Shown here: positions 1 through 7,120 of the stretch, one piece after another
How positions within the stretch are numbered: position 1 is the first letter of the stretch
Layout: each line of letters starts with the position of its first letter
NCBI GenBank assembly: GCA_005239655.1
Contig: SBBP01000106.1
Span: forward strand, 1-12,247
Direction of reading: 5' to 3'
DNA: 12,247 bases
Source: Candidatus Microgenomatus auricola
GTDB lineage: Bacteria; Patescibacteriota; Patescibacteriia; UBA9570; XYC2-FULL-38-9
The notes under the pieces: generated by a model
The model's input: the letters and a program-made list of their open reading frames with translations, nothing else
The model's database searches: none
What the model was told of the DNA's origin: nothing
Program-made: the position numbers and the translations under genes

Positions 1-1
1 C

Positions 2-127
2 AGGTCAGCTGTTGATGAAGTAATTGTCGACGAAATTCCAGAATTCTTCGGAGCGGTTGGACAATTCTATAACGAATTCCCTGAAGTATCTGATGACGAG
101 GTGATCGCTGCGTTGGAGCGGCATTGA
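2..127 (+). CDS. C-terminal fragment of an unrecognised acidic protein (5' end outside window)
   Basis: An open frame runs from the window edge to a TGA at 125-127, giving 41 residues with no internal stop. The fragment is acidic, with motifs such as VDEIPEFFGAVGQFYNEF and a final ALERH. It has balanced hydrophobic/charged spacing that looks like a helical C-terminus rather than random translation. It is on the same strand as the small gene at 182, 54 bases downstream, so the two may be co-transcribed. I do not recognise the family. Being cut by the window edge and only 41 residues long, it is only moderately supported. Confidence 0.45.
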   Translation, partial: RSAVDEVIVDEIPEFFGAVGQFYNEFPEVSDDEVIAALERH

Positions 128-170
128 CAGACCCACAAAAAGGCGTTAAAGAGCATCAGTACAGGAATAC

Positions 171-175
171 GGAGG
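171..175 (+). promoter_or_regulatory. Shine-Dalgarno site for the gene at 182
   Basis: GGAGG lies 6 bases before the ATG at 182. This is one of only two canonical, well-spaced ribosome binding sites visible in the window. It decides the start over the ATG at 177, which meets a stop after two codons. Confidence 0.7.
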
Positions 176-181
176 AATGGG

Positions 182-475
182 ATGAGATTCATTCACGCTG
201 GCCAACCGTGGCCAATCACCCAAGCAGAGACCCCACACTTTCGGCACATGCCGACAGGGGTCGTCGTCGAGGGCCTTGTCGAGCACCTGCGACGTGACGG
301 TGTCGACTACTTCGCCATTCGTGACGGTGGCTACTGGCACCACCCGGAGCTACGGGGGTTCGTGGGGCAGCTGATGGTGCTCTGGCTCGATACCGAGCAG
401 AAACGGCTCGAGCTCCGCACCTACATGCCAGCGCTCACGTTCGTGCGTGTGCTCACCGAGGAAGTGCTGAACTGA
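182..475 (+). CDS. Small hypothetical protein, 97 aa
   Basis: An ATG with a GGAGG site 6 bases upstream opens a 97-codon frame ending in TGA. The protein is rich in aromatic and His residues (HFRHMP, GGYWHHPELRGF) with alternating beta-type segments (VDYFAIRDGGYW, FVGQLMVLWLD, LELRTYMP). It suggests a compact soluble domain without signal peptide or membrane segment. Third positions are GC-rich, giving a higher GC than the minus-strand genes nearby. It is convergent with the membrane-protein gene ending at 560, and a structured intergenic stretch (490-558) separates them. I do not recognise the family and assign no function. The strong ribosome binding site and clean codon pattern make it likely to be a real gene. 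Confidence 0.68.
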   Translation: MRFIHAGQPWPITQAETPHFRHMPTGVVVEGLVEHLRRDGVDYFAIRDGGYWHHPELRGFVGQLMVLWLDTEQKRLELRTYMPALTFVRVLTEEVLN

Positions 476-492
476 ACCTCGCTGCTGCCAAG

Positions 493-558
493 AACCGTCC
501 ACACTTTTTTTGTGCCGCGTACCACGACGCGTTGCAAAAGAACCGTGGACGGTTTTGC
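493..558. terminator. Structured convergent intergenic region, possible bidirectional terminator
   Basis: AACCGTCCAC (493-502) is perfectly complementary to GTGGACGGTT (545-554). Between them CGCGT (516-520) pairs with ACGCG (527-531). The right arm can also fold by itself as AACCG-TGGA-CGGTT (541-554), flanked by GCAAAA and TTTTGC. It lies between two convergent genes (ends 475 and 560). The T-runs (505-511 on plus, CTTTTGC on minus) are not ideally placed after a stem, so terminator function is inferred, not certain. Confidence 0.4.
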
Positions 559-559
559 G

Positions 560-1429
560 TTAACGAACCATATCAGGCGTCACCCATCGACAGCGCTTCT
601 CAAGTTGCGCAAGAGCACGCAACTCCTCCATCCCATTCAGTGGTTTCACCCACCCTGCTTCGGCCATGTCGAGCAACTTTTCCCACGGCTTGCTCACCTG
701 CACTCGTGAGGCGAGAAGCGAAATATCAAACCACGTTTCCGCCAACAACTCTGGAACATCTGCATCATAGATATTTCCTCCCCGGTGAAACTGCCACTTC
801 CCACTTTCACACAACGCCGCATAGAGCAGCCCATGTTGTTTCTGTTTTCGAAAAAAAAGTTCGGACTTCCAGGCTTCGTCTGGTTGAGATCCCCGCGGAC
901 TTCCATAGGTCAGCCTGACTGTGGCTGAAAATTGTTTTAAGGTAAGATGAAACTGTTGAGCAAAAAAATCTCGGGCTTTTGCGGCCGCCTGTTCGGATGA
1001 GTACTCAGCCAAAAATACTGAGGAAAAGTTTTTTCTCATGCCGAACAGCTTCCAATATGGTGGCAGGGAGGACGCGCGTGTCACCGATCCCACTTTCATC
1101 ACAACGACCGGGAAAACTTTCTGGACACTCAGAGCGATCCAATCGTTTGGCTGAATCGTTTTGTACACCCTTGTCCATCGCACTCCCCAACCAATCTGCA
1201 CAACGTGTGTGAGCGGATCATAACGCACAACGCGTGGGCGCACCCCAATGGCCAGCACAACCACACCAACCCCGCCAAGAATAGTCGCACGACTCAATGA
1301 ACCGGGTCCGAAAAAACCGGGAACAAAAATCGACGCAATGATCAACGCAAGCCCTCCAACAAAGCCGCATATCATAAACAGCGGAACAATCATCCTTCGA
1401 GACAACAGTTGTGATTCAGTATTCACCAT
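560..1429 (-). CDS. Hypothetical protein with two N-terminal membrane helices, 289 aa
   Basis: The ATG at 1429 is preceded by a GAGG one base away; the stop is TAA. Two hydrophobic helices lie near residues 13-36 and 47-64, followed by a basic turn (VRPRVVRYD). The next stretch, near residues 65-165, alternates strands and ends in an amphipathic helix (SSEQAAAKARDFFAQQF). This resembles the bacterial membrane-anchored PH-like domains, but only by pattern. The last 110 residues are soluble and Trp/aromatic-rich (GKWQFHRGGNIYDAD, AGWVKPLNGMEELRAL). I do not recognise the family and assign no function. A bitopic hairpin with a cytoplasmic domain is the likely topology. It follows the amidohydrolase gene by 67 bases on the same strand and could be co-transcribed. 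Confidence 0.72.
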   Translation of the reverse strand: MVNTESQLLSRRMIVPLFMICGFVGGLALIIASIFVPGFFGPGSLSRATILGGVGVVVLAIGVRPRVVRYDPLTHVVQIGWGVRWTRVYKTIQPNDWIALSVQKVFPVVVMKVGSVTRASSLPPYWKLFGMRKNFSSVFLAEYSSEQAAAKARDFFAQQFHLTLKQFSATVRLTYGSPRGSQPDEAWKSELFFRKQKQHGLLYAALCESGKWQFHRGGNIYDADVPELLAETWFDISLLASRVQVSKPWEKLLDMAEAGWVKPLNGMEELRALAQLEKRCRWVTPDMVR

Positions 1430-1496
1430 GCCTCACTACTCTATCACGGAAAAAGCGATTGCAGAAGAACCGGTTGTCTGTGTTGAGCGGCGTTGA

Positions 1497-2567
1497 CTAT
1501 TCGCGCCGCGCGGCGTTGATCAACCGGCGGGCGTTTTTATACGCAAACTTTTCTTGCACATCTTCGTCAAGCCGTGCGATGAACGCGCGACCGTAGTTGG
1601 CGAGTGTACGCCCCACTTTTTTGTCGTATGTCCACACCGCGTCACCGCGATCCGTGGCCCACAAAAATCGATTCGGATGCTCCTCGATGATTGGTTTCCA
1701 TGTCGCAAGATCAATCGCCATGATCGTATCAAAATCTTCAAAGCCATCCAAAAATTCTTCCTTCGTGCCGTCCGCACGCAACAAATACTGATCCCCATAC
1801 AGCATATCGACACTGTAGTAGATGTTCGAATACTGATCCATCAACTCACTGATGTACGGCTGGATTTGATCACCGTGAACGATAAAGTTAATGTCAGGGT
1901 TGTCTTCGAGTGCGTTTGCAAGGTTATCTTCCTGCCCATCGCCTGGATGAAGGTAAACCATCAACTTGTGTTTGCGCACCACCGGATAGATCTTTTTGAA
2001 AATTTCTGCATCAGGCGGATAGTCGTCAGCACTGCGTTCACCACGTTCGTACAAACCGATTTCACCATAACCCTGAAATAATCCGAGATTATCGTTCAGC
2101 ATCGGTTTAATTTTCTTGGCACCCATAGTTGGTGGGATGTCATCGTCCCCAGGTGGCATGAGGAAATGAATGAATCTGTCGGGATATCGTCGCTCTGCTT
2201 TGATCGTCCAGTCGATAAAATCCTGATAGGGATAACTGGTAAACACTGGCAAAACGCAAACACCTGGCTCGTGCCTTCTGCCTTCAATACGCACTTCATC
2301 TCACGCAACGAAACGTTCTCACCAAGACTCGGGCGGCGGAGACACGTCGAGTGGAGATGGAATGTGATAATGCGTGTCGATCAACGCACCCTCGTAGTAC
2401 GGCGCCCATTCATCCTTACGCACATTCGTTTCCGGTGAACAGTGCGACTGTGTCGTGCGTGTTTTTGCTGTAGCCTGTTGTGGATACGAAAACATCGACG
2501 GTACGATTACAATGGCTCCAAAAAAAGTGAGGAGCATGAAAATGACAAAGTATTTTTTTGCCATCAT
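1497..2567 (-). CDS. Anchored or secreted amidohydrolase (amidohydrolase_2 type), interrupted by two compensating frameshifts
   Basis: An N-terminal piece starts MMAKKYFVIFMLLTFFG, a membrane anchor or signal peptide, and reaches GALIDTHYHIP, the HxH metal motif of TIM-barrel amidohydrolases. The frame then meets TGA at 2319-2321 and again at 2301-2303. From about 2250 down to the TAG at 1497 the same frame resumes with the rest of the barrel: YGEIGL (bridging carboxylate position), MVYLHPGDG and NFIVHGDQ (metal His positions), and FLWATDRGD (catalytic Asp). Between the two pieces only the neighbouring frame reads sensibly (SLGENVSLREMKCVLKAEG, then TSQVFAF). Dropping one base in GGG 2331-2333 and adding one to AAAA 2251-2254 joins all parts into about 350 residues with every active-site motif. 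Predicted hydrolysis of a C-N or C-O bond outside the cytoplasm; substrate unknown. Either sequencing errors or a recent pseudogene. Confidence 0.78.
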
Positions 2568-2641
2568 CCTATTCCAGTACTCTTGAATTTTGCATTCGAC
2601 ATACGACAATCACTCGCACAATCGCCTCAGCTTGCCAAAAT

Positions 2642-5014
2642 TTATTTCACTACTTCAGTGAATAGATAGTCTTGGCTCACTTCGTAACTGCGGAGCGTTT
2701 TTTTGTCTGTTGTGCGGAGATTGATGATGAGGTAAGAATCAGCATCCTCTGGATCCTCCTCCCTTAATTCGGTCTTTGCGGGATCAACACCTGATTGCGT
2801 CAGTGTCTGCTTTTTCTTGAGTTTTACTTTATGATCTCTCAAATCATCGATTCTCAGAATCGCTAACAAAACGCTGTCAGTCTTTCCATTCTTTGCGGTG
2901 ATCACGACATTATCGATTCCATTGCCCGACAGACTGTATGCTTTGAACCCAGATGCTTTATATCCTGTTTTGCTGATCGTTTCTCTTTCTTTCACTTTTC
3001 CATTGTACGCGTTCACGACTGCCATTTTCTTTGCTCTCGGAGAAAGCACCAACAAGAAGCCGGTATCCAACACCTCTAACTTCAGATAGTGCTGTACAGT
3101 CGTTTTGATATCGGTGTCGTTATCAAAGATTTTATACCGATACACAGAATCATCCATATACGTGACCAAGATGTTTCCGTTCTTTGCACCTTGAATTTTC
3201 TTGACCGCGTTGCTGTATGAATACTCACCTTGCTGGTCAGAACCAGGCACATATGATTTGTATTCGGGATGCTTGCCGTTTTTAGACACCGTGTTTACTT
3301 CGTCAATATCTCCATCGCCATCATTGTCAACATCATCACCGCCAATTTCAATGCCATTATTTTTTATCGTGTCATCGATATCATCACCATTTGCGACATA
3401 TCCTGTGGGCGCCGCATTGGAACATTCCACCGTTGATTCTTTTGAATTGCCTAGCGTGTCCTCATCTTCATCTCTATAATACGTGATGTTTGTCGTACCA
3501 TTTGGATCGGCATCATTACAATCTGTTCCGTTCGCAAGGAATCCACTCGTGCCTGCAACCCCATCTCTGTCGGCATCAATATACAATGCTCCGTAATAAA
3601 TAGCCCCGGCATTCACAAATCCATTGTCCACTCCAGGCGCTGACATCGCAATATCATCAAATGCATCACCGTTAAAATCTCCCATCGTCACCGCTGTCCC
3701 TAATGCATCATTTGCGTTCACACCAGTAAATTGGTAGGTTGATTCTTCGATATTGACAATAGCGTACTCGCCGGAAACAGCAAGAAGAGAAGAGACGTCT
3801 TCAATAAGATATGCCGTGCCTCGATCTTGATCACTTGTGTCTGCGCTTCCTGCACCAACAAAGAGGTCGAAAGAGCCATCGTGATTCACATCTCCCAACG
3901 TCAGATCACTTCCAATAGCATCTCCTGGCGATAGACCTGTAATCTTTACCTCTGCCACCGCTGGGACCACTTCTGATGAAGCAAATGCGGATTCCTGACC
4001 CAAGATGAGATAGATCGCACCTGCACTATCAACATAACTTGATTCTGCGGGAACAGCAATAAACAGATCATCATACCCATCACTGTTAATATCACCAGTG
4101 GCCATGGGACCAGCGGCATGATCTTCAGATGATTCACCGACTATTTTCCCATCTGCTGTTGCAAGGCTGCGACTTGTCAATGCAGTGGCCTGGCCATACA
4201 CGACACAGACTGCACCTGAGTCTGTCCCATAACCATCATCTCCATACACCCCTATCAACAGATCACCATATCCATCTCCAGTGACATCTCCGATCGCGAC
4301 TCGATATCCTGCCAAGTCTTCACTATTCTCACCAGAAAATTTCACTGCCGCTGATTCAAGTGTTGTTTCTGCTACAAATTGGTCTGCTTGTCCATAAATC
4401 AAATACGCCGCTCCGGCGAACGAATTGTTCCCTGTTGCACCCACGAGAATATCATCAAACCCATCATTGTTCACATCACCAACCGCAATCGATTGACCAG
4501 CGCTATCAGGAGCGCTACCAATAAACTCTGAATGGATGTCCTCTAACCCAACTGTCGTACTGAACGCGACAGCACTTCCATAGAGAATATAAATTGATCC
4601 GGCAGACGTGCCTTGATCCGGTGCTCCAATAATCAGATCGTCATATCCATCTCCGTTAATATCTCCCATTGCCAATGCAGCTCCTGCAGAGTCACTCACT
4701 GACGCTCCATCGATTGTCACATCTGCAGCATCAATCGATTGTGTTCCCGATACTGCGATCCCATCTGAAGAACCGTAAATGAGGTACACCGCACCTGTCG
4801 ATGCAGTATTATTCGGTGCACCAATAAAAAGATCATCATATCCATCTCCGTTGATATCACCGTGTGTAAACGTTTCTCCTGCTTGATTATTTGTCGTTGA
4901 GCTTGGTAAGTCGTCTAATTCACTCGCAGAAAATTCCTCTGCAGATACCGGATGCAGAGAAAAAAAGATCCCCATAGTTACTGCCACGACTGTACGCACG
5001 TGCTGAGAAAACAT
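2642..5014 (-). CDS. Secreted FG-GAP seven-bladed propeller protein with MopE-type calcium repeats, 790 aa
   Basis: The start at 5014 is chosen because a clean signal peptide follows (FSQHVR, hydrophobic core, then HPVSA before EEF). An in-frame ATG at 5092 would put 26 hydrophilic residues before it. Residues about 45-478 hold seven FG-GAP repeats, each with a calcium loop such as GDINGDGYDDLFIGAP followed by AVYLIYG, which predicts an integrin-alpha-like seven-bladed propeller. Residues about 479-575 carry thrombospondin type-3/MopE-like Asp loops (DADRDGVAG, GTDCNDADPNG, DDVDNDGDGDIDE). The last 210 residues are Lys-rich strands (NGNILVTYMDDSVYRYKI, LLVLSPRAKKMAVVNAYNGK) and could be a second beta-propeller-like domain. 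It probably acts at the cell surface in adhesion or binding; ligand unknown. No anchor or sorting motif is visible at the C-terminus. No good Shine-Dalgarno site precedes it. Confidence 0.9.
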   Translation of the reverse strand: MFSQHVRTVVAVTMGIFFSLHPVSAEEFSASELDDLPSSTTNNQAGETFTHGDINGDGYDDLFIGAPNNTASTGAVYLIYGSSDGIAVSGTQSIDAADVTIDGASVSDSAGAALAMGDINGDGYDDLIIGAPDQGTSAGSIYILYGSAVAFSTTVGLEDIHSEFIGSAPDSAGQSIAVGDVNNDGFDDILVGATGNNSFAGAAYLIYGQADQFVAETTLESAAVKFSGENSEDLAGYRVAIGDVTGDGYGDLLIGVYGDDGYGTDSGAVCVVYGQATALTSRSLATADGKIVGESSEDHAAGPMATGDINSDGYDDLFIAVPAESSYVDSAGAIYLILGQESAFASSEVVPAVAEVKITGLSPGDAIGSDLTLGDVNHDGSFDLFVGAGSADTSDQDRGTAYLIEDVSSLLAVSGEYAIVNIEESTYQFTGVNANDALGTAVTMGDFNGDAFDDIAMSAPGVDNGFVNAGAIYYGALYIDADRDGVAGTSGFLANGTDCNDADPNGTTNITYYRDEDEDTLGNSKESTVECSNAAPTGYVANGDDIDDTIKNNGIEIGGDDVDNDGDGDIDEVNTVSKNGKHPEYKSYVPGSDQQGEYSYSNAVKKIQGAKNGNILVTYMDDSVYRYKIFDNDTDIKTTVQHYLKLEVLDTGFLLVLSPRAKKMAVVNAYNGKVKERETISKTGYKASGFKAYSLSGNGIDNVVITAKNGKTDSVLLAILRIDDLRDHKVKLKKKQTLTQSGVDPAKTELREEDPEDADSYLIINLRTTDKKTLRSYEVSQDYLFTEVVK

Positions 5015-5111
5015 ATCAATAGAGAATAGACAATTAGTGGCTGTATCGTAACACGTCACTGTACCGATGACTAGGCCGTTTTCCGTTCGCACTTTTCAAA
5101 TTTGTAACGTT

Positions 5112-5185
5112 TGGCAGGGGTGGTCGGAATCGAACCGACAGTATTCGCTCTGGAGGCGAGTGGTTTACCACTAACCGACACCCCT
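5112..5185 (-). tRNA. tRNA-Trp (CCA anticodon)
   Basis: The minus strand folds into a full cloverleaf: acceptor AGGGGTG/CACCCCT, D stem GGTT/AACC, anticodon loop CTCCAGA with anticodon CCA, T arm GTCGG-TTCGATT-CCGAC, discriminator G and an encoded CCA end. The acceptor and discriminator G match bacterial tRNA-Trp. The outermost anticodon-stem pair is C-A and the base 3' of the anticodon is G rather than the usual A, both slightly unusual. It is the only one of the three tRNAs here with an encoded CCA. Confidence 0.92.
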
Positions 5186-5223
5186 ATACAGATACAGATG
5201 CCAGACAGAGTCTAGCGAAATAG

Positions 5224-5252
5224 AGAATACCGCATCACTATCGCTCTGGCAA
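5224..5252 (-). promoter_or_regulatory. Sigma-70-type promoter for tRNA-Trp
   Basis: On the minus strand TTGCCA (5252-5247), 17 bases, TATTCT (5229-5224). The predicted start is near 5217, about 32 bases before the tRNA. The -35 box lies immediately after the stop codon of the upstream gene. Confidence 0.6.
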
Positions 5253-5255
5253 CCT

Positions 5256-5692
5256 TCAGCCGAACGGCAGCACATCGGGCGAACCCGAACTGCGCCGAAT
5301 TGCCATGACCGAATTCACAGCCGTACGAAAACGCACATCAATACCAGGGAGCGCCTGCCACCGCGGCACGAGCACATCACTAATAACTTTACGATCTGCA
5401 CGCGGCACTTGCGTCAGTAACACTCCTCCGTCACGATCCGTGAGACGATACAGCATTTGCAATAACCGCGCATGCACTGCTGGATCATTTGTGACAGCGG
5501 ACATCTCCCTTCTGGACGGGCAAGGTCCACAATGTGTCGACCGTCCAAAACACCGCGGAATGTGTCTTCATAACGGCTCAATGAAACATCGCACTGACCC
5601 CAATGTGTTCGACCATCAGTACGTACCTTTTTCTGTGTTGCCTGTGATTCTTGACGATACTGACGCACCAACCGAAACGTTGAATCAGACAT
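5256..5692 (-). CDS. Small hypothetical protein, frameshifted, weakly methyltransferase-like
   Basis: An ATG 3 bases after the HIT stop opens a frame (MSDSTFRLVRQYRQESQ) that reads plausibly to HIVDLARPEG and then degenerates into Cys-rich nonsense ending at 5414. In another frame from 5504, AVTNDPAVHARLLQMLYRL leads to GGVLLTQVPR, then WQALPGIDVRFRTAVNSVM and a TGA at 5256. Adding one base to the GGG at 5507-5509 (minus strand) fuses them into about 145 residues. The pattern of strand, helix and GGVLL strand resembles beta-4 to beta-7 of class I SAM methyltransferases. No glycine-rich SAM loop is seen and the protein is short for that fold, so the function is only a suggestion. It is the third gene after rpmG and the HIT gene. 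Real but damaged gene, or sequencing error. Confidence 0.5.
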
Positions 5693-5695
5693 AGG

Positions 5696-6142
5696 TTACA
5701 CCGGTGGTTGCGGCAACTGCATCAAACGCTGCAGATCAACGACGGCTTGTTTCAGTGTTGTATCATCCAATTCTTTTTTGGACGTGTGTATCGTTTGAGC
5801 GATTGCAGAAAATTCATCCGTGGGATGACGCGGAATAATGTGCACTTCCAAATGATCGCGGTCCCCCACCTCTGACGTTCCATCGTGCATCAACAGTGTG
5901 AATCCCGCTGAGTGCGTTAGACGCATCACCCAGAACGAAACTTTCTTGAGTAGATACTCCAGTTCATCGATATCGTCAGGGGTGAAACTATACAAATGCG
6001 GATCGTGGCTTTTGCGTACGATCATCACATGACCGTTGCATAACGAGCGCCGTGCAACGACAACTCGAAACAACTTTGTTTCGTACAATTGCTCCACGGG
6101 TGGAGTATCAGGAGAACAGTAGCGACAATCCTCCGTGGCCAT
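5696..6142 (-). CDS. HIT-family protein with Glu in place of the catalytic middle His, 148 aa
   Basis: The start MATEDCRYC at 6142 is chosen because it lies 2 bases after the rpmG stop; an upstream ATG at 6190 would overlap rpmG by 46 bases. The zinc pair C6-x-x-C9, the GHVMIVRKSH segment (38-46) and the HIT motif region near residues 91-105 place it in the histidine-triad nucleotide hydrolase/transferase superfamily. The usual motif His-x-His-x-His is here H97-L-E99-V-H101. The middle His, which forms the nucleotidyl-enzyme intermediate in characterised members, is Glu (codon GAA, at least two base changes from His). The first His, a likely zinc ligand together with C6, C9 and H46, is kept. 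It may bind a nucleotide without normal catalysis. A cytoplasmic protein, probably translated from the tRNA-Thr/rpmG transcript. Confidence 0.87.
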   Translation of the reverse strand: MATEDCRYCSPDTPPVEQLYETKLFRVVVARRSLCNGHVMIVRKSHDPHLYSFTPDDIDELEYLLKKVSFWVMRLTHSAGFTLLMHDGTSEVGDRDHLEVHIIPRHPTDEFSAIAQTIHTSKKELDDTTLKQAVVDLQRLMQLPQPPV

Positions 6143-6144
6143 AG

Positions 6145-6300
6145 CTATTTGCTTTCTTTGTGCAGCACGCTCTTCTTGCAGTGCTTGCAATACTTCTTCA
6201 GTTCCAAGCGGTTTTTGAGTTTGCGCACATTCTTGAACGTGTGGTAGTTGTCGCGCTTACACACTGTACACTCTAATTTGATCAGGTTGTCTTGAGACAT
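6145..6300 (-). CDS. rpmG: 50S ribosomal protein L33
   Basis: A 51-residue frame from ATG 6300 to TAG 6145. It carries the L33 signature: two CxxC pairs (C11/C14 and C38/C41) forming a zinc ribbon, with [15 protein letters not shown], then [19 protein letters not shown]. Length and sequence are typical of the zinc-binding (C+) form of bacterial L33, a component of the large subunit near the E site. It starts 26 bases after tRNA-Thr with no clear Shine-Dalgarno site and is probably read from the tRNA-Thr promoter. The TAG stop is 2 bases before the ATG of the HIT gene, suggesting translational coupling. rpmG next to tRNA-Thr and tRNA-Trp is a common bacterial arrangement, although tRNA-Trp is here displaced by two genes. 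Confidence 0.95.
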   Translation of the reverse strand: MSQDNLIKLECTVCKRDNYHTFKNVRKLKNRLELKKYCKHCKKSVLHKESK

Positions 6301-6326
6301 GGTTTGCGTAAATTACTTTCTAACTG

Positions 6327-6399
6327 AGCCGATGGTCGGACTCGAACCGACGACCAACAGTTTACAAAACTGCTGCTCTACCGACTGAGCTACATCGGC
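6327..6399 (-). tRNA. tRNA-Thr (TGT anticodon)
   Basis: Full cloverleaf on the minus strand: acceptor GCCGATG/CATCGGC, D arm GCTC-AGTCGGTA-GAGC, anticodon stem-loop GCAGT-TTTGTAA-ACTGT with anticodon TGT, T arm GTCGG-TTCGAGT-CCGAC. The discriminator is T and no CCA is encoded, so it must be added after transcription. Confidence 0.94.
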
Positions 6400-6419
6400 A
6401 GGTAAAACATTTTTTACCT
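6400..6419 (-). other. 8-bp hairpin in the tRNA-Thr 5' leader
   Basis: AGGTAAAA (6400-6407) and TTTTACCT (6412-6419) form a perfect 8-bp stem with a 4-base loop. It fills exactly the space between the predicted transcription start (about 6418) and tRNA position 1 (6399). It may guide 5' processing; there is no T-tract after it, so a terminator is unlikely. Confidence 0.5.
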
Positions 6420-6424
6420 GGCCT

Positions 6425-6453
6425 ACTATACCTGATGTGTTAGGAAGAGTCAA
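6425..6453 (-). promoter_or_regulatory. Sigma-70-type promoter for tRNA-Thr/rpmG
   Basis: On the minus strand TTGACT (6453-6448), 17 bases, TATAGT (6430-6425). The -35 box is within the last codons of the hemolysin III gene. The predicted start is near 6418. It would drive tRNA-Thr, rpmG, the HIT gene and the small frameshifted gene. Confidence 0.72.
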
Positions 6454-7114
6454 CCGAAAGAACAAAAAACATAAAAATCGTATGGAGCGTGCTTCCACCA
6501 AGAACACACAGGTGAAACACTTCGTGCATCCAAAAATAACGTCGGTGTGGCAACACGCGATCCAGCACAAAAAAAACCACGCCGACGGTATACGAAATTC
6601 CGCCCGTGAAGAGTAGCCAGAGCATCCCTGTGCTGATGTGTTGACGCAACGGTGAGAAGGCAAGAAGAATACTCCAGCCCATCACCACATACATCGTTGT
6701 ACTGACCGCGGGAGGCAATCGCACACCCGAAAGAGTGAGACTCGCACCAGCCAGCGCCAACCCCCACACCACACCGAACAGCGACCATCCCCAACCTGCC
6801 GGAAGAGTCAAAAAACAAATCGGTGTGTATGTTGCCGCAATCAGCACGTAAATCATGGAATGATCAAGGCGACGGAAGAACTGTTTTACGCGCGCGAAGC
6901 GACGCGGAATCAAATGGTAGGTTGAACTTGCAACGTAGAGCAGAATCAAACCCGTGCCGTAGAGTGAGTACCCCACAACATGCCACGAGGTGCCGTACCG
7001 TGCGCCGACAACAATCAACACCACTAAAACGGCAATGGCTAAACCAACACCGACAAGGTGCAGCACTCCGCTGACCATGTCATTGGATGGATGGTGAAAT
7101 GACTGTTCACGCAT
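6440..7114 (-). CDS. Hemolysin III / PAQR-type membrane protein, 224 aa
   Basis: The start MREQSFHHPSND at 7114 is chosen because the longer frame (ATG 7153) begins inside tRNA-Tyr. About seven hydrophobic helices span the protein. The family's metal-site motifs are present: SSTYH (H67), RRLDHSMIYVLIAATYTP (D84, H85) and WMHEVFHLCVLGGSTLH (H197, H201, H211). In adiponectin-receptor-like relatives, His, Asp, His and His at these places bind zinc in a membrane-embedded hydrolase site. Bacterial members are linked to membrane or lipid homeostasis; hemolysis is not established for most. Length is normal for the family. The start codon is only 6 bases from the 3' end of tRNA-Tyr and has no ribosome binding site. 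The gene therefore seems to be transcribed from the tRNA promoter. Confidence 0.93.
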   Translation of the reverse strand: MREQSFHHPSNDMVSGVLHLVGVGLAIAVLVVLIVVGARYGTSWHVVGYSLYGTGLILLYVASSTYHLIPRRFARVKQFFRRLDHSMIYVLIAATYTPICFLTLPAGWGWSLFGVVWGLALAGASLTLSGVRLPPAVSTTMYVVMGWSILLAFSPLRQHISTGMLWLLFTGGISYTVGVVFFVLDRVLPHRRYFWMHEVFHLCVLGGSTLHTIFMFFVLSVDSS

Positions 7115-7120
7115 GTACTG

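Noticed and set aside
1554..2081. Plus-strand open frame of 175 codons opposite the amidohydrolase
   Set aside because: It is the antisense shadow of a barrel with all metal-site motifs, and has no ribosome binding site.
2301..2321. In-frame UGA codons read as glycine (genetic code 25), or selenocysteine
   Set aside because: The confidently recognised genes do end in TAA or TAG, which fits code 25, but the 790-residue glycine-rich protein and the kinase contain no internal TGA at all. A code-25 genome would use it often. The neighbouring frame also gives better protein across the gap, and no selenocysteine insertion hairpin was evident.
3300..4900. Repeated DNA motifs resembling a tandem repeat or CRISPR-like array
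   Set aside because: The periodic similarity comes from the FG-GAP calcium-loop codons (GD-N-DG-DD). There are no constant-length spacers or identical repeats.
6143..6190. Longer N-terminus for the HIT protein (start at 6190)
   Set aside because: It lies inside rpmG, and the family normally starts a few residues before the CxxC pair.
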